A DNA stretch of 64,000 bases, taken from NCBI GenBank assembly GCA_964404825.1, contig CAYOLQ010000008.1, positions 3,300 through 67,299 of the forward strand. Reading direction: 5' to 3'. The stretch's first letter is position 1. The number at the start of each line of letters is the position of its first letter. Shown piece after piece: positions 1-7,849 of this stretch. This DNA is from JACJXF01 sp964404825. GTDB taxonomy: Bacteria > Bacteroidota > Bacteroidia > Bacteroidales > GCA-2748055. Made by a program: the position numbers and the translations under genes. The notes below the pieces were generated by a model, which saw only the letters and a list, made by a program, of their open reading frames with translations, did not search any database and was not told the origin of the DNA.

Positions 1-1235
1 AATGCATCTGTATTACCAGCTGTCAGATCACTAACGAGAGACTCCATTTCACGATCTGATCCTGATGCAATATTTAAGGAATTAGCAAGGTCAATACAAG
101 ATTCGTAATTGCCAAGAAGATGATTAATTGAATTTACGATCAACTGAATGCGGATGTCGTTTGTTCCGGAGATCACAATTGATTTTCCTTTGTTTGCAAG
201 TAGTTCAGACACGACTCCCTCTACATCTGTTTCACAGAGAGGCACATCGAAGATCTCTTTTCCTGATGCCGCAGCAATTTTATTGTATATGTTGGCAAGA
301 ACAATCGCTTCCTGAGAGGGTCTGATGGGGATTCTGTAGTCTGCATTGCTGCCGGTAAGGCTCATTCCGCTTTCAAAATGATAATGGCGAAGCATTTCTT
401 TCTGTCCCTCATGAAGTTTCCGTCGTGATGTCCAGGCAGAGATGAAATGTACCGGCGCCAGCCAGCTGCCAAGGAAATCAGCGTTAAAGGAAACCACAGT
501 ATTTGCATTTTTAAAATGCAGATCAGGAATTACCCTTTTACCGAAAACTTCAAAATTAGCGTCTGCAATTGCACTGTACGAAACAGCGTCATACTGCACC
601 CATCTGAAATTTGTGAAATTCTTTCCGAATTCTTTAATCAGACGAATTGTGGTAGGGGAAATCAGAGTGGAGGTAAGTAGTACAATTTCTCCCCCTGACT
701 TATTAATTTCACTTAGCGATTCTATAATCTGACTATCAGCTTCCTCCCAGCTTACATCCTTGTTTCCGGCACGGGGGGCTTTCAATCTTGCATCGTCGTA
801 CAAACTTAAAACAGATGCCTGGATGCGGGCTGTTGTACCATTTCCGTTAAAGGTTGACAATGCGTTTCCTTCAACTTTTATCGGCCTTCCATCCCTGGTT
901 TTAACGAGAATACCTGCATATTCCTGTCCATCGAAAAAAGTAGTAGCATAATGCAGTGCTTTTCCGGGAACGATTTCTTCCGGCGAAATAATATACGGGA
1001 TTGCCTTCTGAATGGGTTTTTCGCAACTGGAGAGTACTGCAGCGGATGTAACACTGAATCCAAACACTTTAAGAAAATCGCGTCTGGAGGATTTTTGATT
1101 TACAATATCATCCCCGAATAATTCCAGAACTGCAGATTTATGTTCTTTCTCAAATTTCTCCTCCTCCTGTCCCGGAACATTATTAAACTCTTCAATGCTG
1201 TTATAGTAGTTCTTCATCGGAATAACTTTTTTCAT
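1..1235 (-). CDS. actB: Alternative complex III molybdopterin-like subunit ActB, N-terminal part
   Basis: The frame is open from an ATG at 1235 to the window edge, so about 411 N-terminal residues are present and the C-terminal part lies outside. The protein has the unusual layout of the TAT-variant molybdopterin oxidoreductase family: about 50 residues precede a twin-arginine motif (SSRRDFLK, Arg51-Arg52), then a hydrophobic stretch ends in LSSC (Cys71, lipobox-like) and KPIQKAIPY. A molybdopterin-oxidoreductase-like region follows, with DGRPIKVEGN. In known complexes ActB carries Fe-S clusters and passes electrons from menaquinol with ActA; it has lost its molybdenum cofactor. It lies about 100 bases downstream of actA, the usual act operon order. 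A second in-frame Met is 6 residues in (1217). The identification rests on the N-terminal layout plus neighbour and is firm. Confidence 0.88.
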   Translation of the reverse strand, partial: MKKVIPMKNYYNSIEEFNNVPGQEEEKFEKEHKSAVLELFGDDIVNQKSSRRDFLKVFGFSVTSAAVLSSCEKPIQKAIPYIISPEEIVPGKALHYATTFFDGQEYAGILVKTRDGRPIKVEGNALSTFNGNGTTARIQASVLSLYDDARLKAPRAGNKDVSWEEADSQIIESLSEINKSGGEIVLLTSTLISPTTIRLIKEFGKNFTNFRWVQYDAVSYSAIADANFEVFGKRVIPDLHFKNANTVVSFNADFLGSWLAPVHFISAWTSRRKLHEGQKEMLRHYHFESGMSLTGSNADYRIPIRPSQEAIVLANIYNKIAAASGKEIFDVPLCETDVEGVVSELLANKGKSIVISGTNDIRIQLIVNSINHLLGNYESCIDLANSLNIASGSDREMESLVSDLTAGNTDA

Positions 1236-1334
1236 ATTTTTTTAATCCTGACTTTGTTACAGCGAAATTTTTCAACGCAACCCATCTGCAAAACCGCTCT
1301 TCCTTCTCGTTTTGGTACATTTTCGCATAAATAT

Positions 1335-2492
1335 TTAATAGTGACACTTCATACACTCTGTTCCGCCTATCATTTCAACGGTTACACTATCCAGTTCTCC
1401 TTTTTTCATCTGCTCAACCTTATCGCGATACACTTCATAGAAAGCATTTTCATGAAAACTTACCTTCTTTGTGCGGTGACAGTCGATACACCAACCCATG
1501 GATAGATCCGAAATTTGCGTTACGCGATCCATTTCTTCAACCGGACCATGGCACTCCTGACAAGCCAGTTTTGCGACACCCACATGCTGTGAATGGTTAA
1601 AATAAGCATGATCAGGAAGATTGTGAATGCGAATCCAGTCGATAGTTTTTCCGCTGTCGTAGGCCTGCACCACTTTGGCAATTTCAAAAGCTCCGGAGCG
1701 GGATCCATTCCTGACAATAATATGGCAGTTCATACACACACTGGTTGAAGGAATGCCAGCAGATTTGCTGGTTTCGGCTGAGCTGTGGCAATACAAACAA
1801 TCGGTTCCGTTCTGACCGGCATGTATCTTATGTGAAAATTTAACAGGCTGGTCGGGTGAATATCCTTGTGAGCGACCTATAGCCAATGCATCTGTAACCA
1901 GCGAGTTCGTAATATAAACACCACCGCCGAGCAGGATAATAAGGTGAACCCACTTATATTTGAACTTTTTTATTACAGTAAGATCTGCCAGAGAAAACAG
2001 CAGCAAACAACTTACGATAATAAAAATTATAAGCTTATTTATTATGGCTTTTTCCGGTTTAAGACCCTTTTCCGAAAAGTCATCCATGTAAGCCTTAAGC
2101 ATGATGATATCAGCTTCGGAGAGATCAAATTCTTTGTGCACTTCCTTCATCTTTTCTGATCTGGGCCGGAGCAGAACAGCCGTGAACTCCTTAATTGTTT
2201 TATCCTTATATTTAATGGATATTTCTTCTGCATTTGGATTCCAGTTCAGGGTATCAACAAACCGTGTGTTATGACAGGAGGCACAATTTACCGACTTTTC
2301 ACCCATGTAAACCAATCCGAAAAACAATCGTTCTCCTCTGATCAGATCTTCATGGGAAGCTTCTGAATGCATAGTATTTTCAGATGAATCAGCAGGAGAA
2401 TCGCTGGAAAACAATGCCGGAGAAGAAAAAAGTAAAGCAATGAAAGAGAGGAACAAAATCCTGAAAACGTTACCGGCTGAGCAATTATTCAT
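1335..2492 (-). CDS. actA: Alternative complex III multihaem cytochrome c subunit ActA
   Basis: A 385-residue protein with signal peptide (1-30) and six CxxCH haem-c motifs: CASCH 70-74, CLYCH 232-236, CMNCH 253-257, CQECH 311-315, CIDCH 335-339 and CMKCH 380-384. Two hydrophobic segments (about 154-170 and 181-200) separate the first haem from the other five. The C-terminal five-haem block is the classical ActA pentahaem cytochrome; the N-terminal single-haem part is an extra segment. ActA collects electrons in the quinol:acceptor oxidoreductase complex that replaces bc1 in many Bacteroidota and feeds a terminal oxidase or other acceptor on the periplasmic side. actB follows directly. The family call is very secure from motif number, order and context. 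Confidence 0.92.
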   Translation of the reverse strand: MNNCSAGNVFRILFLSFIALLFSSPALFSSDSPADSSENTMHSEASHEDLIRGERLFFGLVYMGEKSVNCASCHNTRFVDTLNWNPNAEEISIKYKDKTIKEFTAVLLRPRSEKMKEVHKEFDLSEADIIMLKAYMDDFSEKGLKPEKAIINKLIIFIIVSCLLLFSLADLTVIKKFKYKWVHLIILLGGGVYITNSLVTDALAIGRSQGYSPDQPVKFSHKIHAGQNGTDCLYCHSSAETSKSAGIPSTSVCMNCHIIVRNGSRSGAFEIAKVVQAYDSGKTIDWIRIHNLPDHAYFNHSQHVGVAKLACQECHGPVEEMDRVTQISDLSMGWCIDCHRTKKVSFHENAFYEVYRDKVEQMKKGELDSVTVEMIGGTECMKCHY

Positions 2493-2653
2493 TCCTTTGA
2501 ATATTAAGAGTAAGAAACTATTCCATTAAATGATTTATTCCAAAAATTTTATGGATTCCAAATATATTAAATATAAAAAAAACATTGCCTGAGACTAATC
2601 TTATTTGGAACTTATTTAAAATCAAAATTGAAATTTACACAATTTCTTGTATA

Positions 2654-3229
2654 TCATTCAAATAAGTAAACGATTCCTTTAAACTCATTTAGAGGCTCGC
2701 TTTCCAGCTGCCGGATTATATAAAAATATATTCCGTTTTTCATTTTGTGACCGGAGAGAGAACGCCCGTCCCATTGTATAATTGGAGATTCGGTTTTATA
2801 AATAAGGGTTCCGGAACGGGTATATACTGCAAAGGAGTAAGTGCTTATACCGTCTGTTTTTACCTCAAAAAAGTCATTAATATTATCCTCATTCGGTGAA
2901 AAAACGTTGGGGATTTTTAGTGTGTCGGAACAATCAATTACAGTGATTAAGTCATTTCTGGTAATCTGGAATGTGCCATTTATTGTGCAAATAACATCGA
3001 AAACTCCGTTAAGATTGAATAAGACTATTGGAGAGATATCTGTACTTACAGGTGTCCAGTTACCATAATTCCATTCAATAGATGTTATTGTATCCCTTGC
3101 TGATGGAGGCTCAACTGAAAAAGTCACCAGCAAAGGATTACAACCTGTGTTTATATCGGCCTGTATTGAAACCTGAGCTTCAAGTCCGACAGCAATACAT
3201 AATAAAATACAGAATATAATTTTCTTCAT
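2654..3229 (-). CDS. Small secreted PKD-like protein with type-B T9SS sorting domain
   Basis: 191 residues. Residues 1-19 are a signal peptide ending in LEAQ. Residues about 20-95 look like a PKD/Ig-type beta-sandwich (NPLLVTFSVEPPSA, SIEWNYGNW, FNLNGVFDVICTI). The rest is the gliding-motility-associated C-terminal domain: IPNVFSPNEDNINDFF, then an SFAVYTRSGTLIY strand, W-D-G-R and KMKNGIYFYIIR. This domain directs secretion through the type IX system, and type-B cargo is usually attached or handled with PorP/SprF-like partners. The rest of the protein is so short that it is probably a minimal surface adhesin; its partner is unknown. It lies between actA and the PerM-like gene on the same strand, with no sign of a functional link. 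Confidence 0.82.
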   Translation of the reverse strand: MKKIIFCILLCIAVGLEAQVSIQADINTGCNPLLVTFSVEPPSARDTITSIEWNYGNWTPVSTDISPIVLFNLNGVFDVICTINGTFQITRNDLITVIDCSDTLKIPNVFSPNEDNINDFFEVKTDGISTYSFAVYTRSGTLIYKTESPIIQWDGRSLSGHKMKNGIYFYIIRQLESEPLNEFKGIVYLFE

Positions 3230-3274
3230 CCTCCTGTTTGCATCTGTAAAGATATTTATTCCATGTAGTAATAT

Positions 3275-4375
3275 TTATATCTTCTCTGTCAATTTTTTCA
3301 CAACTTTGAAATTATTAAAGAATTCTTTTGCAAAAACCCTAAGAATAGTGTATGCCGGAATAGCTACAATCATCCCGGTTACCCCGCCAATACTACCTGC
3401 CATCATTATAACCAGAAAAATCTCAAGAGGATGGGCATTTACACTGCTTGAAAATATAAATGGTTGAAAAATAAAATTATCAACGGCATGAACAATCAGA
3501 TATACAATTACCATGTATCCGACAAGCGGGAGAAGATTTACTATTCCCATATCAATATGGAACGCCATGCCCATTAAAATGCCAAGTCCGGAGCCGATAA
3601 GAGGACCAAGGTAAGGGATAATGTTCATTATTGCGGCTGTAAGTCCAATAAGCAGTGACTGCTTAAAATCCAGTCCTATTATTGTCATACCCAATGTTAC
3701 AAGTATTAGTATTCCTGTTAATTGTCCTCCGATCCCCACAAAATAACGAACCAGAAGATGCTTAACTGATGACAGCGCCCTTCTGGTAGCTTTCTCGTAT
3801 TTTTTAGGTACTAAAATTACAATTGCTTCTGACAACATTCCCTGCTCCTGCAGAAAGAAAAAGCTGATAAAGGTTATCGAAAATAAAGCGATAAATAAAT
3901 TTCCAAGAGTTTCCGCAACAGTACTTACCATATCAGTTAAGATTCTTACATCGAGAACATGTTTGATTTTATCCTTAATAATTTCCTCAAATCCGGGGCT
4001 ATTGGTTTCTCTTACCTGATATTTATCGTACAAAGCCTGCGCATTATCGAGGGGTTCCTGAAACTGAGCGATAAGTGTGTCGGCATCAATATCTGATAAA
4101 GCCTGGGCCTCTCCTGCAATCACTGGGATGAAAATCCAGAAAAACCCTATAAAAACTCCATAAATACAACAAAGAGTAATTAAAGCCCTGATAGGCAATG
4201 GTATATGGAATTTCCAGATTCTAATCTTACTGAGAAATGTCATAATGGGATTGCCCACAAGTGCTAAAATTGCTGCTATGATGATATAGATTACAATGCT
4301 GCTGAAAAACCAGAGAAGAAAAATAATAAAGGCGAGTCCGATGCCAATTAGTGCGTATCTGAAATTTTTACTCAT
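3275..4375 (-). CDS. AI-2E family (PerM/YdiK-type) membrane transporter
   Basis: 366 residues, mostly hydrophobic, with the family layout: two or three N-terminal membrane helices (about 8-85), a soluble loop (about 86-150, QALSDIDADTLIAQFQEPL), then a block of helices containing the conserved PYLGPLIGSGLGILMG stretch and a C-terminal membrane pair ending in VTGMIVAIPAYTILRVF. Members have been linked to autoinducer-2 export, Na+/H+ exchange and other roles, so the substrate cannot be named. It is monocistronic or leads the downstream type-B cargo gene (46-base gap). The family assignment is firm; the function is open. Confidence 0.86.
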   Translation of the reverse strand: MSKNFRYALIGIGLAFIIFLLWFFSSIVIYIIIAAILALVGNPIMTFLSKIRIWKFHIPLPIRALITLCCIYGVFIGFFWIFIPVIAGEAQALSDIDADTLIAQFQEPLDNAQALYDKYQVRETNSPGFEEIIKDKIKHVLDVRILTDMVSTVAETLGNLFIALFSITFISFFFLQEQGMLSEAIVILVPKKYEKATRRALSSVKHLLVRYFVGIGGQLTGILILVTLGMTIIGLDFKQSLLIGLTAAIMNIIPYLGPLIGSGLGILMGMAFHIDMGIVNLLPLVGYMVIVYLIVHAVDNFIFQPFIFSSSVNAHPLEIFLVIMMAGSIGGVTGMIVAIPAYTILRVFAKEFFNNFKVVKKLTEKI

Positions 4376-4619
4376 AAGAAAAATTAATTAACGAATATAA
4401 AAGAATATAAAGCACAGTGCAATTTTTCCTTAAAAAAATAAGATTTAAACATTCATTGTTCATATTGATTCTTACAAATTCATCAGCAGATAAATCTAAA
4501 TGGTTACATTTATGAACCGGAATTTATCCCTTTAAACAAATAATCGCACGAGTTAACTCTTTGTTTAATAATGTTTTAACCGGATATCAAAATATTTACT
4601 TTTTAACATTACAATTCTG

Positions 4620-5414
4620 ATGAAACAATATCTGGAACTGTTGAGTCATGTTATGGATAAGGGAGTGGAGAAAAGCGACCGCACAGGAACAGGCACTAAA
4701 TCGGTATTTGGTTACCAGATGCGCTTTGATCTGGGTGAAGGTTTTCCAGTGCTTACCACCAAAAAACTCCATCTGCGTTCAATAATCTATGAGCTTCTCT
4801 GGTTTCTGCAGGGAAATACCAATACCCGGTATCTCAACGATAACGGGGTTAAAATATGGAACGAGTGGGCAAGTCCCGATGGAGAACTCGGGAAAATATA
4901 CGGGTACCAGTGGAGAAGCTGGACCTCTGCAAACGGAAAGCATATCGACCAGATCACACAGGTTATTGAATCGATAAAAAAGAATCCTGATTCGCGAAGG
5001 CATATTGTAAGTGCCTGGAATGTTGGTGACCTCGACCAGATGAATCTTCCTCCCTGCCATATTCTGTTTCAGTTTTATGTAGCCAATGGTAAACTATCAT
5101 GTCAGCTATACCAGCGAAGCGCCGATATTTTTCTTGGAGTGCCGTTTAATATTGCTTCTTATGCAATGTTGCTAAAAATGGTGGCTCAGGTTACGGACCT
5201 TGAACCTGGAGATTTTGTGCACACACTGGGAGATGCCCACATTTACCTGAATCATATCGAACAGGTAAAACTTCAGCTTTCCCGCGAGCCAAGAAAACTG
5301 CCACAGATGGATCTCAATAAAAATGTAAAGGATATTTTCAGTTTTAAATATGAAGATTTTCAGCTCAGAGATTACGACCCTCATCCTCACATTAAAGGCG
5401 ACATTGCAGTGTAA
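4620..5414 (+). CDS. thyA: Thymidylate synthase
   Basis: 264 residues, exactly the length of bacterial ThyA. It methylates dUMP to dTMP using 5,10-methylene-tetrahydrofolate and leaves dihydrofolate. Visible landmarks: the RTGTGTKSVFG N-terminal loop, Arg126-Arg127 binding phosphate in SRRHIVSAWN, the catalytic Cys146 in NLPPCHILFQFYV, SADIFLGVPFNIASYAMLL for nucleotide and folate contacts, and the final KGDIAV. folA starts 35 bases downstream on the same strand, the common thyA-folA pairing that recycles the dihydrofolate. The ATG at 4620 gives the full family length, so the start is secure. Confidence 0.97.
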   Translation: MKQYLELLSHVMDKGVEKSDRTGTGTKSVFGYQMRFDLGEGFPVLTTKKLHLRSIIYELLWFLQGNTNTRYLNDNGVKIWNEWASPDGELGKIYGYQWRSWTSANGKHIDQITQVIESIKKNPDSRRHIVSAWNVGDLDQMNLPPCHILFQFYVANGKLSCQLYQRSADIFLGVPFNIASYAMLLKMVAQVTDLEPGDFVHTLGDAHIYLNHIEQVKLQLSREPRKLPQMDLNKNVKDIFSFKYEDFQLRDYDPHPHIKGDIAV

Positions 5415-5448
5415 GCCTAATTTTCCAATTAACCCATTTCAAATTAAA

Positions 5449-5958
5449 ATGAAAAGCATAACCAACAAGAATATATCGATAATTGTAGCCATTGCAGAAA
5501 ACAATGCTATTGGGTTAAATAATGATTTGCTCTGTCACCTTCCGGACGATCTGAAGCGCTTTAAGCAAATAACAAGCGGTCACACCGTAATCATGGGCCG
5601 CCGCACATTTCTATCCCTCCCCAAAGGTGCGCTGCCAAACCGAAGGAATATAGTTATCTCCGATGTAAAGGGTGAATCGTTTGAAAATTGCGAAATGGTT
5701 GCCTCAATCGAAGAAGCGATGGTTGCCTGCGATGAGAAAGATGAAGCATTTATTATCGGGGGAGGTATGGTGTATAAGCAATTCCTGCCCCATGCGAGGA
5801 AATTATATATTACCCGTTTGCATAAAGAATTTGACGGGGATGTTTTCTTCCCTGAAATAAATTTTGATGAGTGGGATGAACTCGAAAGAACGAAATATCC
5901 TGCGGGTGAGAATAATCCGGTTGCGTATAGTTACATCATATATCAGAAGAAGTCCTGA
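5449..5958 (+). CDS. folA: Dihydrofolate reductase
   Basis: 169 residues from the ATG at 5449. A longer frame opens inside thyA (5350), but the family begins at the strand ISIIVAIAENNAIG, so the later start is right. DHFR reduces dihydrofolate to tetrahydrofolate with NADPH. Visible: NNAIGLNNDLLCHLPDDLKRFK with the acidic Asp33/Asp34 that protonates folate, VIMGRRTFLSLPKGALPNRRNIVIS for NADPH binding, the GGG turn at 104-106 (FIIGGGMVYKQFLPHA), and the C-terminal YSYIIYQKK strand. It follows thyA by 35 bases and is probably co-transcribed. The GC-rich repeat beyond its stop may serve as its 3' end. Confidence 0.96.
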   Translation: MKSITNKNISIIVAIAENNAIGLNNDLLCHLPDDLKRFKQITSGHTVIMGRRTFLSLPKGALPNRRNIVISDVKGESFENCEMVASIEEAMVACDEKDEAFIIGGGMVYKQFLPHARKLYITRLHKEFDGDVFFPEINFDEWDELERTKYPAGENNPVAYSYIIYQKKS

Positions 5959-5983
5959 TCAAACCGCTTCCCCTCTTGACACT

Positions 5984-6184
5984 ATTAAGCGCAAGGGCGC
6001 GAGGGCGCAAAGTAAAACGCAATATATATTCTGCACTCCCCCGTTTCGCATAGCTTCAGGTTTGCAAAGTTATGCGTCCTGTTACTTTGCGCTTAATCTT
6101 GTTTTTCTTCTCTATTTGCGATTCCTCCTGCGCCCTCGCGTCATTTGCGCTTAACTCTTAATTTGCGATTCCCTTGCGCTTAAT
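5984..6184. repeat. Nested inverted-repeat spacer built from GCGC words
   Basis: The folA-ytfJ spacer (5959-6291) contains several perfect arm pairs: ATTAAGCGCAAGGG (5984-5997) with its reverse complement at 6171-6184, CGCGAGGGCGCA (5998-6009) with 6129-6140, and GCGCAAAGTAA (6005-6015) with 6082-6092. The arms nest in order, so a single strand could fold into one long interrupted hairpin. It is far more GC-rich and patterned than other spacers here. Such multi-copy intergenic elements are common in Bacteroidota, but I cannot name a family and see no open frame worth calling inside it. Confidence 0.75.
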
Positions 6185-6291
6185 ATTTTTTCACTGAGAA
6201 TTCCATACTTCAAAAAGCAAAATCATTCCTAAGATTAATTGTTTATCAAAAAAATGCCTTAATTTGCCTTCTCATTACTAAAAAATACCTT

Positions 6292-6828
6292 ATGAAAAAA
6301 CTGATTCTTACCTTGTTTGTCCTTTCAGCTGCGTTGTTTACCGCATTTGGACAAAAAGGAAAACTCGAAGTTGGCATGAAAGCTCCGGAATGGAAATTTA
6401 CCGATGCTGACGGCAAAGAATTTACAATGGCATCGTGGCCTGGAAAAGTTTTACAACTAAATTATGTTGATCCCGATGTTTCGGACCTCAATGACGTATT
6501 TAATGATGCAGTAAAAAAAGCAAGAGAAGTTGATAATCGCATAAGCAGTGATAAATTCAAAGGATTTGGAATTGTTGACTGCGAATCGACCTGGAAACCC
6601 AATTACCTTATCCGCACAATCGCCGGGAACAAAGCAAAAAAATATGAAACAACTATTCTCTTCGATTATGAAGCAACTCTCCAAAATACCTGGGGTCTGC
6701 CTGAAGACGAGTACACAGTTGTGATTCTGGATAAAAACCGTATCTGTCGGGCAATCTATAAAGGTAAGGTTCCCGATTCTGAAATTGAGAATATTATTAA
6801 GCTGATTATTAAGCTTGGTGACGAATAG
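6292..6828 (+). CDS. YtfJ-like secreted protein of thioredoxin fold
   Basis: 178 residues with a signal peptide (1-20, ending TAFGQ). The rest resembles the YtfJ family: VGMKAPEWKFTDADGKEF, then GKVLQLNYVDPDVSDLND, the VDCESTWKPNYLIR segment, a strand TTILFDYEATLQNTWGLPE and the closing VVILDKNRICRAIYKGKVP. The fold is thioredoxin-like, but no CxxC redox pair is present; only isolated cysteines at VDC and RIC are seen. YtfJ proteins are periplasmic and of unknown function. It stands alone between two repeat-rich spacers. I am fairly sure of the family and make no functional claim. Confidence 0.7.
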   Translation: MKKLILTLFVLSAALFTAFGQKGKLEVGMKAPEWKFTDADGKEFTMASWPGKVLQLNYVDPDVSDLNDVFNDAVKKAREVDNRISSDKFKGFGIVDCESTWKPNYLIRTIAGNKAKKYETTILFDYEATLQNTWGLPEDEYTVVILDKNRICRAIYKGKVPDSEIENIIKLIIKLGDE

Positions 6829-6844
6829 TTTTTTGTAGGAGGAA

Positions 6845-7000
6845 GATGGGACGATGGACCATGGACGATGGACATAATGTATGGTCTATGGTCCATGGTC
6901 TATCGTCCTTCTTTTAGGTCCATCGTCTATAGCCCTCTCCTCCAATAATCCATCGTCCATTCTCTATCGTCCTTCTTTTATAGTCCATTGTCCTCCTTCT
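6845..7000. repeat. Hairpin and direct-repeat spacer built from GTCCATCGTCC words
   Basis: After the YtfJ-like gene the sequence GACGATGGACCATGGACGAT (from 6850) is mirrored by TGGTCTATGGTCCATGGTCT and ATCGTC up to about 6906, with 20 of 23 positions complementary, forming a long imperfect hairpin around a short TAAT-type loop. Further direct copies of the ten-base word (TCCATCGTCC / TCTATCGTCC / GTCCATCGTC) continue to about 7000. I see no coding sense in it. The word is of a kind often dispersed in Bacteroidota intergenic regions. Confidence 0.72.
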
Positions 7001-7055
7001 TAATCCCTCCCTACCCTGTCCGAAAACGAACAACCCTGTTTCAAAAGCGTTCATA

Positions 7056-7087
7056 TTTGTAAAGATTATAAATAACAATTATACTTG
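7056..7087 (+). promoter_or_regulatory. Candidate Bacteroidota promoter for the ESWM-repeat gene
   Basis: TTTG (7056-7059), 20 bases, then TATACTTG (7080-7087), one mismatch from the TAnnTTTG minus-7 box. The spacer is about one base longer than usual. It would give a leader of roughly 75 bases before the ATG at 7170. Confidence 0.42.
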
Positions 7088-7169
7088 TATTTACCTGATA
7101 TTAAATACATTGCAGACTTTGGCACGCAATGTGATAATATGTTTTCATCAACAATTAAATAAAAACGAG

Positions 7170-7640
7170 ATGAAAACAAGAATTATATATATCGCACTTA
7201 CCGCAGTATTAAGCTTAAGCACAATAAGTGTTTTTGCAGATGGTACAAAAGGGAAAAAGGATTCTTCACAGAAAAAGAGCGCAACAGTAACTGCCTTTCT
7301 TAATAGTGCAAAGGAAGTTGGCATGGAGCTCGAAAGCTGGATGACCTCCCTTAAAGAGTTCAACAACAAAACTGAAGTATTTGCAGAAAGTCCTCTGGAG
7401 CTCGAATCATGGATGCTCAACGATTTCGGAGCAGCAATCAGTACTGAAAAATTTCAGGATGAGGAATTACTTATGGAATCATGGATGATGGAAGACTTCA
7501 AGGTAAATATGAACGAAGATTTTCAGGAAGAAGAGTTAATTCTTGAAGAATGGATGCTGGAATCTTTTGAAATTCAAAATCAGGAGATATTCATCGACGA
7601 GGAACTCAAATTTGAATCCTGGATGTTAGAAATAATGTAA
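7170..7640 (+). CDS. Secreted acidic protein with five ESWM repeats, function unknown
   Basis: 156 residues from the ATG at 7170. A frame open from 7110 adds 20 residues but would bury the signal peptide, so the later start is preferred. Residues 1-23 are a signal peptide (VLSLSTISVFADG). A lysine-rich linker follows, then five copies of a 23-24 residue unit centred on Trp57, Trp81, Trp105, Trp128 and Trp151, each with core (L/M)ExESWM or LEEWM. The units are strongly acidic between cores. I do not recognise a named family. The regular W-M spacing suggests short amphipathic helices, or a repeated binding site for a partner or for metal. It is a single gene with its own promoter and terminator. 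Confidence 0.72.
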   Translation: MKTRIIYIALTAVLSLSTISVFADGTKGKKDSSQKKSATVTAFLNSAKEVGMELESWMTSLKEFNNKTEVFAESPLELESWMLNDFGAAISTEKFQDEELLMESWMMEDFKVNMNEDFQEEELILEEWMLESFEIQNQEIFIDEELKFESWMLEIM

Positions 7641-7674
7641 AGTTTTCTTTTTTAGGTTTAAGTGGTTAGCGAAT

Positions 7675-7712
7675 AAAGGGCATCCCGTGACGGGCTGCCC
7701 TTTTAGTTTTTT
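7675..7712 (+). terminator. Rho-independent terminator after the ESWM-repeat gene
   Basis: AAAGGGCA (7675-7682) pairs with TGCCCTTT (7696-7703), with an inner CCCGT/ACGGG stem, followed by a T run (7707-7712). The strong GC stem and position 35 bases beyond the stop make this clear. Confidence 0.88.
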
Positions 7713-7849
7713 AACAATATCAAATTGATTTTAAATGAGTTATATCATCAATGTCCTTTTGACGGCTAATGCTTGAATTATGCTTAATGAAAATTTTAAA
7801 TTTCCCTGACCAATAAAAGAAAAGCAAGCTTTTTTTGATGAGATGCTAC

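Noticed and set aside
442..1063. Open frames on the plus strand and in another minus-strand frame within actB
   Set aside because: They are shadows of the actB frame, which is open from 1235 to the edge and reads as a clear protein.
5864..6154. 96-codon frame overlapping the folA end
   Set aside because: It runs through the GCGC repeat and has no protein-like features.
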